Assembly (NCBI RefSeq): GCF_963674565.1
Contig: NZ_OY771430.1
Span: forward strand, 1,984,001 to 2,048,000
Direction of reading: 5' to 3'
Length of the DNA: 64,000 nt
Origin: an uncultured Carboxylicivirga sp.
Lineage (GTDB): Bacteria; Bacteroidota; Bacteroidia; Bacteroidales; Marinilabiliaceae
Shown: positions 48,101-54,415 of the stretch, one piece after another
Layout: every line of letters starts with the position of its first letter
Numbering within the stretch: position 1 is the stretch's first letter
Position numbers and translations under genes: made by a program
Notes under the pieces: generated by a model
What the model saw: only the letters and a program-made list of their open reading frames with translations
Told to the model about the DNA's origin: nothing
The model's database searches: none

Positions 48101-48663
48101 CGTTCTTCACTTTTTTTAAGGGCCTCATTTAGCTCTATCTGTTCCAGTCTCTGGTATGTAATTTCGCTTATTAAGCGCGTCATATCCAGCAAAAAGTCCA
48201 TGGCGACTTTTACTTTTTCTTTTGAAACAACCGGGACATTTTCGAGTTCTTTTAAATATTCTTTTTTGTCAAAGCCATATTTTTCGGCATGTTTTTCAAA
48301 AAAAGTGCGATTGGGTTCCTCAAAAAAGAACTGACCCGAAAATAAGTTGGCAATATGTTCTCCTTTAATAATTATTGGTACGGCAACATCAATTAATCCA
48401 TTTAAACATTTATAGAAATGGTATTTTTCGTCGTGCCCCATTTCATTCGCCAATATTGTATCGCTAACCTTACAGTTTAAGGATGTTTCAGAATTAACCC
48501 GATGAAAATTAGTACAGATCTGCCGCCATCCTGATTTTGACATCACATTCCCTTGCAGGTCTAAAATGGCTGTAACAAATCCTGTAGATTGGTTAAATCC
48601 TTCAAGTAGTTTATTTATTTCGTCAAAATCGATTAAATTGAGAATGTTGATTTTTGCAATCAT
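45115..48663 (-). CDS. PocR-PAS sensor histidine kinase (1182 aa)
   Basis: A soluble kinase. Residues 1-175 form a PocR-type ligand-binding domain (DLQGNVMSKSGWRQICTNFH, then C in LNCKVSD and GLIDVAVPIII, ANLFSGQFFF). Six PAS domains follow (about 185-930). The fourth and fifth are near-duplicates (QGISYYTPESKPIIEQAVKN against KGINYYYGDSIDIIRQAVNE). Then come a HisKA domain of the phytochrome-like type (His near 966 in YSVSHDLRAPLRHING) and a HATPase domain (about 1065-1180; NLLDNAVKYSRH, VRDNGVGFDM, EGTGIGLANVQRI). PocR domains bind small molecules, but the ligand here is unknown. The response regulator starts 2 bases after its stop. Confidence 0.93.
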   Translation of the reverse strand: MIAKINILNLIDFDEINKLLEGFNQSTGFVTAILDLQGNVMSKSGWRQICTNFHRVNSETSLNCKVSDTILANEMGHDEKYHFYKCLNGLIDVAVPIIIKGEHIANLFSGQFFFEEPNRTFFEKHAEKYGFDKKEYLKELENVPVVSKEKVKVAMDFLLDMTRLISEITYQRLEQIELNEALKKSEERSRNALDYMLEGCQIIGFDWRYIYLNQSAEIHNQRPNHELLGQRYQDMWPGIENTIAFKRIKKVLETRVRDQFENEFLFPDGSKGYFDLSIQPVPEGVFILSIDITERKKAENALLESEEKYKLISNNSDDWIYWIDPEGNMKYVSPACERVTGYSPDEFISRPELIQEIVLEADKEKINQHYKYSHLDRTLHHIEYRIITKGGEVCWISHNCSPIFNNEGEFVGRRGTNQNITKRKQQEQQLFETEFRFNKLYENGPFGMVTADKEFRFKKVNPAFCEIMMYSETELQQFTFKDVSHPDDLPKDLFNLRKLINKEIEVYRTEKRYIRKDGEIIWGSLTLTATYDSDGLFLVYLGIIEDITQRKHIEESLKKSKKLLSETESMGKVGGWEFNVDTNEQIWTEEVFRIHEVDFDYNPNVNQGISYYTPESKPIIEQAVKNAIEFNEPFDLELEIITAKGNLRNVHTIGNADLENRRVYGFFQDITQRKQAEEALKNNEALLREVGRIAKIGGWEFSPVTGEASWTEEVARIHDLDPQAPIEVQKGINYYYGDSIDIIRQAVNEIVEYAKPYDLELEIMSAKGVKKWVRTIGNADIENGKVVRVHGSMQDITDRKHAEQALRESEGKFRKLIESIPLPVAYTNSLGEITFRNERFLQVLGYSYEEVPTVNEWYLKSYPDEIYRQQVIKRWELAVKKAKTTNTDIEPIEYNITCKNGMVRTMIVSGINIEDNLLITLIDVTDRIKAENKIKELNETLEQKVIDRTSQLVAANKEMEAFSYSVSHDLRAPLRHINGYVDLLNDRYLENLPEKARHYLNTITEASKQMGSLIDDLLQFSRTGRQELHKTNFDTNILVMEVLEKLKPDIKNRKIKWKIQKLPDSFGDYSLLKQVWINLLDNAVKYSRHKDNAEIAIEFRNEKENLVFYVRDNGVGFDMKYVHKLFGVFQRLHSQTEFEGTGIGLANVQRIILKHNGRVWTEAELNIGATFFFSLPKYKEEV

Positions 48664-48797
48664 AAGGTTTTCAGTTTAATTCAAAAGATTACCTGACTTC
48701 CGAAAATACAAAATATATTCAATTGCTACACTGTCAATTTGTCTGTTCTTTTTAGCATGTCTAGTCCTAAAATATGGCTACAGGTAAAACATGATAT

Positions 48798-49655
48798 TTA
48801 AGCTATATTTTTAAAGACCTTATTAGGAGTTTTGTATCCTAAAGATAGGTGTAATCTTTTATTGTTATAAATATCGATTGCATTCTTGGTTGCATTGCTG
48901 GCATACTGGATATTAAGAAAGCATTGATCAAGATAGAATTCATCTTTCAGAATGCCATTAACTCTTTCTGCAATAGCATTTTCATAACAATGATTCTCTT
49001 CTGTCATGCTGATTTTTATATTCCGTTTTTTCAGTTCACTAACATACAGATTGCTACAATATTGGATGCCTCTATCAGAGTGGTGTACTAATCCGGCCTT
49101 AGGCCGGGCTTGCTTTATGGCCATTTTAAAGGCCCGCAAGCATCCATGCAGCTCCAAAGAGTTACTTATATCGTATCCTACTATTTTTCGCGAATACATA
49201 TCGGTAATTAATGCCAGGTAACAAAAGCCTGTAATGGTTCTAATGTATGTTATATCAGCTACCCACACCTGATTAGGCTCCGTTACTGTCATATCCTTAA
49301 CAAGATTCTTATACTTGTGAAAACGATGATAAGAATCTGTTGTTTTACAGGATGCTTTCTTGCGTTTTACAAGCATATTATGCTCTTTCAGAATCTCAAA
49401 CAGTTTGTCTCTTCCAACCTTAAGGCCTGCTGACATAAAAGCAACTTTTAACTCTTTATGCAGCTTTCGAGTTCCAACGCGAGCTTGAGTAATGCGTTCT
49501 GTATTTACCAATTTAATGACTTGTATGGCTTCCTTATCCTGCTTGCATTTACGATGTTTAGCTTTATAGTAAGCATCACGATGCAAGTGGTAACACTGGC
49601 AGGTTTGCTCTATGCTGGCCTGCCCAGTGTGCCTTGTTGTATCCACTGCTTTCAC
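48798..49655 (-). CDS. IS3-family transposase OrfB (DDE integrase part)
   Basis: A 285-residue frame with a helical HTH_21 segment (about 50-110) and an rve/DDE catalytic core (about 125-240): first Asp in VADITYIRT, second in HHSDRGIQYCS and Glu in CYENAIAERVNGILKDE. It has no good start of its own; the probable active product is an OrfAB fusion made by -1 frameshifting, in which the frame continues from OrfA through KLKHLSLVKAVDTT. Confidence 0.93.
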   Translation of the reverse strand: MKAVDTTRHTGQASIEQTCQCYHLHRDAYYKAKHRKCKQDKEAIQVIKLVNTERITQARVGTRKLHKELKVAFMSAGLKVGRDKLFEILKEHNMLVKRKKASCKTTDSYHRFHKYKNLVKDMTVTEPNQVWVADITYIRTITGFCYLALITDMYSRKIVGYDISNSLELHGCLRAFKMAIKQARPKAGLVHHSDRGIQYCSNLYVSELKKRNIKISMTEENHCYENAIAERVNGILKDEFYLDQCFLNIQYASNATKNAIDIYNNKRLHLSLGYKTPNKVFKNIA

Positions 49656-49660
49656 AAGAC

Positions 49661-50026
49661 TTAGATGTTTAAGTTTTTTTTTAATTCTTCAACATTCTTG
49701 TAGCCCAACTGCTCGGCAGCTACTTCCAGATAAGAATCTAATACTAATTTATCTAAGTCCTTTTTAATCAATAACTCTTTGAGCTGTTTGATTTCGTTTT
49801 GCAAGGCTTTGATCCGGGTTGTTTCGTCTTTTGTTTCCACAAGAATACGTGTGTTCATAAGGTCTTTACGGTCATACTTTTTAATCCATTCATTGATAGT
49901 TGATCTATGGATTCCGTAAATGTCGCCTAGTTGTTTTTTGGAATAATTTCCAGTACTAAGTTCGGCTAAAATTTTGAGTTTAAAACCCTCGCTGTATCGC
50001 TTTACGATACCATTATTGTTATACAT
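49661..50026 (-). CDS. IS3-family transposase OrfA (DNA-binding part)
   Basis: A 121-residue protein with an N-terminal helix-turn-helix (about 8-50; LKILAELSTGNYSKKQ, IYGIHRSTINEWIKKY) and a leucine-zipper-like helix (about 65-105) before the slippery sequence. It binds the terminal repeats and dimerises in known relatives. Alone it acts as a regulator; fused to OrfB by frameshifting it forms the transposase. Confidence 0.92.
   Translation of the reverse strand: MYNNNGIVKRYSEGFKLKILAELSTGNYSKKQLGDIYGIHRSTINEWIKKYDRKDLMNTRILVETKDETTRIKALQNEIKQLKELLIKKDLDKLVLDSYLEVAAEQLGYKNVEELKKNLNI
49673..49679 (-). promoter_or_regulatory. Programmed -1 frameshift site A AAA AAC
   Basis: At the end of OrfA the minus strand has nine A followed by C, which in the zero frame reads A AAA AAC. 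Slipping back one base joins OrfA to OrfB with no stop codon in between. This heptamer is an established frameshift signal in the IS3 family. Confidence 0.8.
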
Positions 50027-50210
50027 AATTGCTACGTGTTGTGTAGCCTTTTTTTAGGACGACTCAGCATGCCACACAACGGATGGCGGTATTAACCGTT
50101 TTCCATTTTTTAGATGTTACTTTTTGCTACCATTTATTTAGTTATCAACATTTTACACGTCTTCCAATTTTGATATAATACCGCATTTTTCTAGTTTTGG
50201 AATACAAAAG

Positions 50211-50264
50211 TATGGCAAATTTTATGGTACATGTTTTGGCGAACGACCATAGAAATCTGCCATA
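50211..50264. promoter_or_regulatory. Large imperfect palindrome before the integrase gene
   Basis: TATGGCAAATTT (50211-50222) and AAATCTGCCATA (50253-50264) are inverted copies with one mismatch, and the inner TATGG/CCATA bases extend the pairing. The arms are 30 bases apart and about 40 bases before the integrase start. It could be an integrase arm-binding or recombination site, or an operator. A second inverted pair, GCGGTATTA (50086-50094) and TAATACCGC (50176-50184), lies just upstream. Confidence 0.4.
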
Positions 50265-50302
50265 CAAAGAACAATTGTATAACCAAAAATTACTTTTTAG
50301 TT

Positions 50303-51550
50303 ATGTCTAACAAAGTTAGTACAGCCATTGTGCTTTTCAAAAAACGGCAGAAGAAAAATGGCAAGTATCCGGCAAAGCTGCGATTGACGCACGATAGAAA
50401 GCAGATGTATTATAACATCGACACCAAAGACCGGGTGTATGAATTTACCGAGGATGAGTTTGAGAAAATTATCGCTCCCAAGCCCAGAGGCGAATACAAA
50501 GAAATACAGCTTGAATTTTCGTTAATTGAGGAGAAAGCTCAGAAGATTATCAAGACCATGAGCGATTTCACTTTTGACAAGTTTAAAACACATATCGGCG
50601 TAACTGGTAGTGATATGAAAAATGTATATCATTATCTCGATATTAAAACCAAGGCTTACGATAAAAATGGATATGGTGATAAAACCGCCAAACCCATGAA
50701 AAAAGCATTGCAGGAATTCTTCAAAAGAGAGAAAGTTTTGGAGTTTAAAGAAATCACACCAACAAAACTCCGGGAACTGGAACAGTACATGCGTGATAAA
50801 GGTATCTCACCCACGACTTACCACCGATACATTGATTCACTTAAAAGCGTGTTCTTCATGGCTCAAAGGGAGAATATCATTTCTCACGATGTTTTTCCTT
50901 TCGGCAGAGAAAAAGACAAATACTTTGCACCTCGTGTGGTTACTGTGAAAAGAGCTTTGAAGTTGAACGAGATTGAGAAAATATACAATTACCAACCTAC
51001 ACCTTTTTCGCATGAGGACGAAGCCAAGGATTACTGGTTGTTTACCTACCTGTGTAACGGAATTAATATGGTGGATTTATGCAATCTCAAATACAAAGAT
51101 ATCGGTTCTGATTTTATCTCATTTATCCGAAAAAAAACCGAACATTCCTCCGCAGTAAAAAGACCAATTACCATTCCCATCACCGATGATATAAGAAGGA
51201 TAATCGAAAAAAGAGGTAATAAGGACAAATCACCCGACAATTACGTTTTTCCAGTTATCTCAGATAATCTGACGTATAAACAGAAAAAATATAAGATTGC
51301 TTGGAGAGTTCGTAAAACTAATGTTCACATGGGGAAGATTGGAGAAAAGGTGGGCATTGAGAAACACATAACCACCTATACTGCCCGGCACAGTTTCGCT
51401 ACCATCCTGAAGCGTTCCGGAGTATCAACCGAATTTATCAGTGAGAGTTTGGGACATAAAGATGTTACAATAACGGAAACGTACCTCGATAGTTTTGAGA
51501 ACGAACACAAAAAGGAAATAGCCAAGCACTTAACAGCATTCAAAAAATAG
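50303..51550 (+). CDS. Tyrosine recombinase / integrase of a mobile element
   Basis: Start taken at the ATG of MSNKVSTAIVLFKKR (50303), the usual beginning of this family; an open extension to 50231 is not typical sequence. The 415-residue protein has an AP2-like arm domain (about 10-75), a core-binding SAM-like domain (about 95-190) and a catalytic domain (about 210-415). The latter carries a Lys in FIRKKTE, Arg in YTARHSFATIL, His in ESLGHKDVTITE and the nucleophile Tyr in TYLDSF. The first catalytic Arg (usually GLR.SE) is replaced in CNGINMVDLCNLK, as in Bacteroidota integrases such as IntDOT. A terminator follows. It presumably moves the element that includes the primase-helicase. Confidence 0.92.
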   Translation: MSNKVSTAIVLFKKRQKKNGKYPAKLRLTHDRKQMYYNIDTKDRVYEFTEDEFEKIIAPKPRGEYKEIQLEFSLIEEKAQKIIKTMSDFTFDKFKTHIGVTGSDMKNVYHYLDIKTKAYDKNGYGDKTAKPMKKALQEFFKREKVLEFKEITPTKLRELEQYMRDKGISPTTYHRYIDSLKSVFFMAQRENIISHDVFPFGREKDKYFAPRVVTVKRALKLNEIEKIYNYQPTPFSHEDEAKDYWLFTYLCNGINMVDLCNLKYKDIGSDFISFIRKKTEHSSAVKRPITIPITDDIRRIIEKRGNKDKSPDNYVFPVISDNLTYKQKKYKIAWRVRKTNVHMGKIGEKVGIEKHITTYTARHSFATILKRSGVSTEFISESLGHKDVTITETYLDSFENEHKKEIAKHLTAFKK

Positions 51551-51555
51551 ATAAA

Positions 51556-51596
51556 AATGGCTTCCGTTCTTTGAAAAGCGGAAGCCATTCTTTTTC
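51556..51596 (+). terminator. Rho-independent terminator after the integrase gene
   Basis: A perfect 11-bp stem, AATGGCTTCCG (51556-51566) and CGGAAGCCATT (51579-51589), is followed by CTTTTT. It lies just after the integrase stop codon. Confidence 0.92.
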
Positions 51597-51752
51597 AATA
51601 TATTTCACCGTTACACCTCATTTTCCTCCTACCTGCCGAAGAAAAAGTTATTAACAAAACACTAAATTTTAGAGGGCGAAATATATTAAACTTCCACCGT
51701 TAGGAGTATAATCATAAGCGAAATTTTAACATTTAATAAACTTATAAAGCTT

Positions 51753-52736
51753 ATGAACGAAACAGAAATCACGACAGAGAATTTTGAGAGGGATAGCCTT
51801 GCAGCGTTTGAGAAGTTGCTTCAAGGTTATAAAAAAGCAAAACAATCCTTGGCTTGGGAATCCAACATGGACGATTTAATTGATAAACTAACACATCTTC
51901 CGACTGCTCCATTCCCCAACCAATTGATGAAACTATTTGATTACAATTATTTAGTGCTATCCGAAGATATTAATGCTATCATTGAAAAAGCGATGCAAAT
52001 ACGGGAACAGATGGAGCACAAGCAAAGGTTCATCAGGATTGACGAGCAATACTTCTCCCTGCCATTTCTGCCTAAAAATACACACCTTAAAAAGCTTGAA
52101 GTATATAACCACGAAGGGGAATTGTGCTATAAATTGGTTGGGAAACTTTATATCGAGTTAAACAGGTTATTGCACTACTTTAAACTCGGAAAAAATGTAT
52201 CACTTAAAGATGTGATTACCTTCAAACAGAAAACCTTGGTAAATAGAAATTTGGAAATCTATTACTATTCCCCCTTCCTCGATTTAACCACCACAGACCC
52301 CAAGTGTTATTATGATTTCTTTTGTGATTATTACGGGAAAACCCAATTCCTTAAATATTTCAGCTCAAAAGAACTCATCAGCCTGACCTTAGACAATAAT
52401 ACCTTACACAACACCCCGAAAGCGTTAGAAGAAATTCTTCAACTCACCAGCTCCCAGCAAGTCCTTTGGGCATATTTCCTTTTTAGACTCATGGGTTTAA
52501 AACTACGGGTTAATGTCGAAGTCGCTATCATCACACGCTTTTTACTAATTGTAAACCGAAACGAACTTGAGGATTACAAAAAATCCTATTTCTACAAGTT
52601 GGTTTCCAAAGCTCCATTCGTTAAAGAAGACAAGAATCTTTTAGCCGATTTGGAAACCGTCCGGTTACATTTTCAAAAGAGCAATTTGCCCACCGGTGAT
52701 ATTGAAAAAGAGATACTGAATTTGATTACAAATTGA
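51753..52736 (+). CDS. Hypothetical protein of the mobile element
   Basis: A 327-residue soluble, mostly helical protein that I do not recognise. It has no signal peptide, membrane segment or nucleotide-binding motif. The first 110 residues form a helical bundle (FEKLLQGYKKAKQSLAWES); an RFIRIDEQYFSLPFLPK stretch follows, and a Leu-rich helical C-terminus (EEILQLTSSQQVLWAYFLF). It lies between the integrase terminator and the excisionase-like gene, the place where Bacteroidota integrative elements often carry uncharacterised genes, and probably has its own promoter in the 160-base gap before it. Confidence 0.55.
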   Translation: MNETEITTENFERDSLAAFEKLLQGYKKAKQSLAWESNMDDLIDKLTHLPTAPFPNQLMKLFDYNYLVLSEDINAIIEKAMQIREQMEHKQRFIRIDEQYFSLPFLPKNTHLKKLEVYNHEGELCYKLVGKLYIELNRLLHYFKLGKNVSLKDVITFKQKTLVNRNLEIYYYSPFLDLTTTDPKCYYDFFCDYYGKTQFLKYFSSKELISLTLDNNTLHNTPKALEEILQLTSSQQVLWAYFLFRLMGLKLRVNVEVAIITRFLLIVNRNELEDYKKSYFYKLVSKAPFVKEDKNLLADLETVRLHFQKSNLPTGDIEKEILNLITN

Positions 52737-52956
52737 TAACCCGGAGGCCAATTACCTTTTATTGCCATTTAGTACCGTTTGCATTATCTGACAGTTTTTC
52801 GCAAAAAGGGGTTTTCGGCTGAAATGGCCATTTGTATAAATCAGATTTATAATTGATTATAATTTTTCTTTAAAATATCGGACAGTCCGACAGCGGATTT
52901 TAGTGCTTTGATGACTTAAAATTGTCCAACAAATCTGTTTTCAAAAAACATCAAAT

Positions 52957-53259
52957 ATGGACGATCAAAAGAACATCAATGCGGCGGCATTAAGAAATCT
53001 TGAACTGCTCAATAAACAAGTAGCAGAACTATTACAAGTACAACGCAAAGCGGTATCAGGTTACGATTATCTGAATGCTAATGAGCTGGCCGACTTATTA
53101 GGCGAAAGTATAAAGACTATTTATGCAAGGGTGCATAACAGGCAAATCCCATTCTACAAGCCGGGAGGAAAGATTCTACTTTTCAAACTGGACGAAATTC
53201 GGGAGTGGATAAAATCCGGTCGCCATTCGACTATGGATGAGTTACGGCAAAATGTGTAA
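52957..53259 (+). CDS. Excisionase-like helix-turn-helix protein
   Basis: A 100-residue protein with an N-terminal helix (NIDxAALRNLELLNKQ-like) and a MerR-type HTH_17 domain (about 38-92): YLNANELADLLGESIKTIY, then a wing PGGKILLFKLDEIREWI. In Bacteroidota elements such small proteins act as excisionases or regulators of element genes. The preceding 220 bases are non-coding. It starts a run of element genes on the plus strand. Confidence 0.85.
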   Translation: MDDQKNINAAALRNLELLNKQVAELLQVQRKAVSGYDYLNANELADLLGESIKTIYARVHNRQIPFYKPGGKILLFKLDEIREWIKSGRHSTMDELRQNV

Positions 53260-53276
53260 TTGACCTTATTAACACC

Positions 53277-53438
53277 ATGACACCCAAGTTTATGAAAAGA
53301 ACAGAAAGAAATAGAATGGAAAAGGACAGCAAACAAGTTGTTAAGTTCTCTCTGGTTAAACTGGTTATGAAAAAACGTACCCATTCCCAGATAGTTCCTG
53401 AAAAGAATTTTTGCAAGTTCCTGAATCTGGTAAAATAG
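53277..53438 (+). CDS. Small basic hypothetical protein (53 aa)
   Basis: An ATG at 53277 opens a 53-codon frame (begins MTPKFMKRTERNRMEKDSK, ends KFLNLVK) that fits neatly between the HTH gene (17-base gap) and the following DUF4406-like gene (8-base gap). It is strongly basic. I recognise no family, and it could be non-coding. Confidence 0.4.
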   Translation: MTPKFMKRTERNRMEKDSKQVVKFSLVKLVMKKRTHSQIVPEKNFCKFLNLVK

Positions 53439-53446
53439 CATTGATT

Positions 53447-53782
53447 ATGGCAACAATTTATATATGTGGTGATGATAGTCCCCAGCAAGAAAAGGAAGGC
53501 TTTGTCGATACTGAAAAGATTAAAGCCCGTTTGAAATCACTTAAATGTGCCGTGTTAACCCCATCGGATATGGCATTCTCAAAAATGAGTTGGTCGGATA
53601 CGATAAATAACCGGGTAGAACTTCTTAAAAAGAGCCAAGCCGTTTATGTACTTCCCAACTGGAGAGAGAGCATCATGGCACGGATAGAACTTACCGTTGC
53701 AATGGATTTGAAGCTGCACACCTTCTTTCATCCCGTTAGCAATGCGGAGTTAAAAAAATTAGTAACCACCCTTGACGGATAG
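53447..53782 (+). CDS. DUF4406-like protein (nucleoside deoxyribosyltransferase-like fold)
   Basis: Start taken at MATIYICGDD (53447), which puts the conserved first strand at the N-terminus; the upstream TTG at 53411 overlaps the preceding small frame and is unlikely. The 111-residue protein has YICGDD at the start, VLTPSDMAFSKMSW, DTINNRVELLKKSQAVYVLP and RIELTVAMDLKLHTFF, matching the layout of DUF4406 proteins found in phages and mobile elements. These resemble nucleoside 2-deoxyribosyltransferases, but a substrate has not been assigned to most. Confidence 0.75.
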   Translation: MATIYICGDDSPQQEKEGFVDTEKIKARLKSLKCAVLTPSDMAFSKMSWSDTINNRVELLKKSQAVYVLPNWRESIMARIELTVAMDLKLHTFFHPVSNAELKKLVTTLDG

Positions 53783-53839
53783 CAATGGTTCCGGTGGGGT
53801 TGTACAAGGGCAGCCCCACCTTTTAAAGCAAAAAGAGTT

Positions 53840-54412
53840 ATGAAGACAATAGAATATTTATACAATAACCAGCGTATTGAGTTTCTTCAGGGTGATAGCA
53901 ATATCATGGTGAATGCTACACAGATGGCAAAGGTATTTAATAAGAGGATTGACTTCTTTTTAAAATCCGATAACACCAAGGCATTTATTCAGGAACTTAA
54001 ATTTCCTCCATTTGGAGGAAATTTAGAACCACTGGATGATGATAAAATCATAAAAACGAGAGGAAGGTCAGGAACATTTATGCACCGGATTCTTGCCTTA
54101 AAATTTGCAGCATGGCTTAGTCCGAAATTTGAATTGTGGGTGTTTTTCACCATCGACAAGATTATCTATGCCCAATACAAAAACATAACTGAGGCTACTA
54201 AGGAAAAGCTGATAATCGAAAAAGAAAGGGATATGATGCGTGAGGAATTGTTGCGAAAGCACCCTGACGATTTTTACAAGTTTCTTGAACTGGAAGGTCG
54301 GTTAACTAAGGCTGACCGGAAAAGATTAAAAGCTATCAGGGATTCAACAAAGGAACTAAAACTAAATCTCTTCCCGGAGGATATTGCAAATTTCAGAAAG
54401 TCTGATTGGTAA
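53840..54412 (+). CDS. KilA-N domain protein
   Basis: A 190-residue protein with an N-terminal KilA-N domain (about 1-115): IMVNATQMAKVFNKRIDFF, then GGNLEPLDD, RSGTFMHRILALKFAAWLSP and FELWVFFTIDKI. KilA-N domains are DNA-binding modules of phage and plasmid proteins. The C-terminal part (about 120-190) is a charged helix. Its stop is 3 bases before the primase-helicase start, so both are probably translated from one message and it may control or assist replication. Confidence 0.88.
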   Translation: MKTIEYLYNNQRIEFLQGDSNIMVNATQMAKVFNKRIDFFLKSDNTKAFIQELKFPPFGGNLEPLDDDKIIKTRGRSGTFMHRILALKFAAWLSPKFELWVFFTIDKIIYAQYKNITEATKEKLIIEKERDMMREELLRKHPDDFYKFLELEGRLTKADRKRLKAIRDSTKELKLNLFPEDIANFRKSDW

Positions 54413-54415
54413 GGT

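Larger units (their letters stand above)
48758..50066 (-). mobile_element. Complete IS3-family insertion sequence
   Basis: The 1309-bp element is bounded by 25-bp imperfect inverted repeats at 48758-48782 and 50042-50066 (20 of 25 positions match; both start TG and end GGCTACA on the inner side). A 3-bp direct duplication, GCA, flanks both ends (48755-48757 and 50067-50069), as expected for this family. Inside are OrfA and OrfB in -1 relation with a slippery A-run. Both frames are intact, so it may be active. It sits between the PocR kinase gene and the integrase, interrupting no recognisable gene. Confidence 0.93.

Noticed and set aside
50231..50302. Upstream extension of the integrase frame
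   Set aside because: The added residues do not look like the family, whose members start close to the SNKVSTAIVLFKKR segment.
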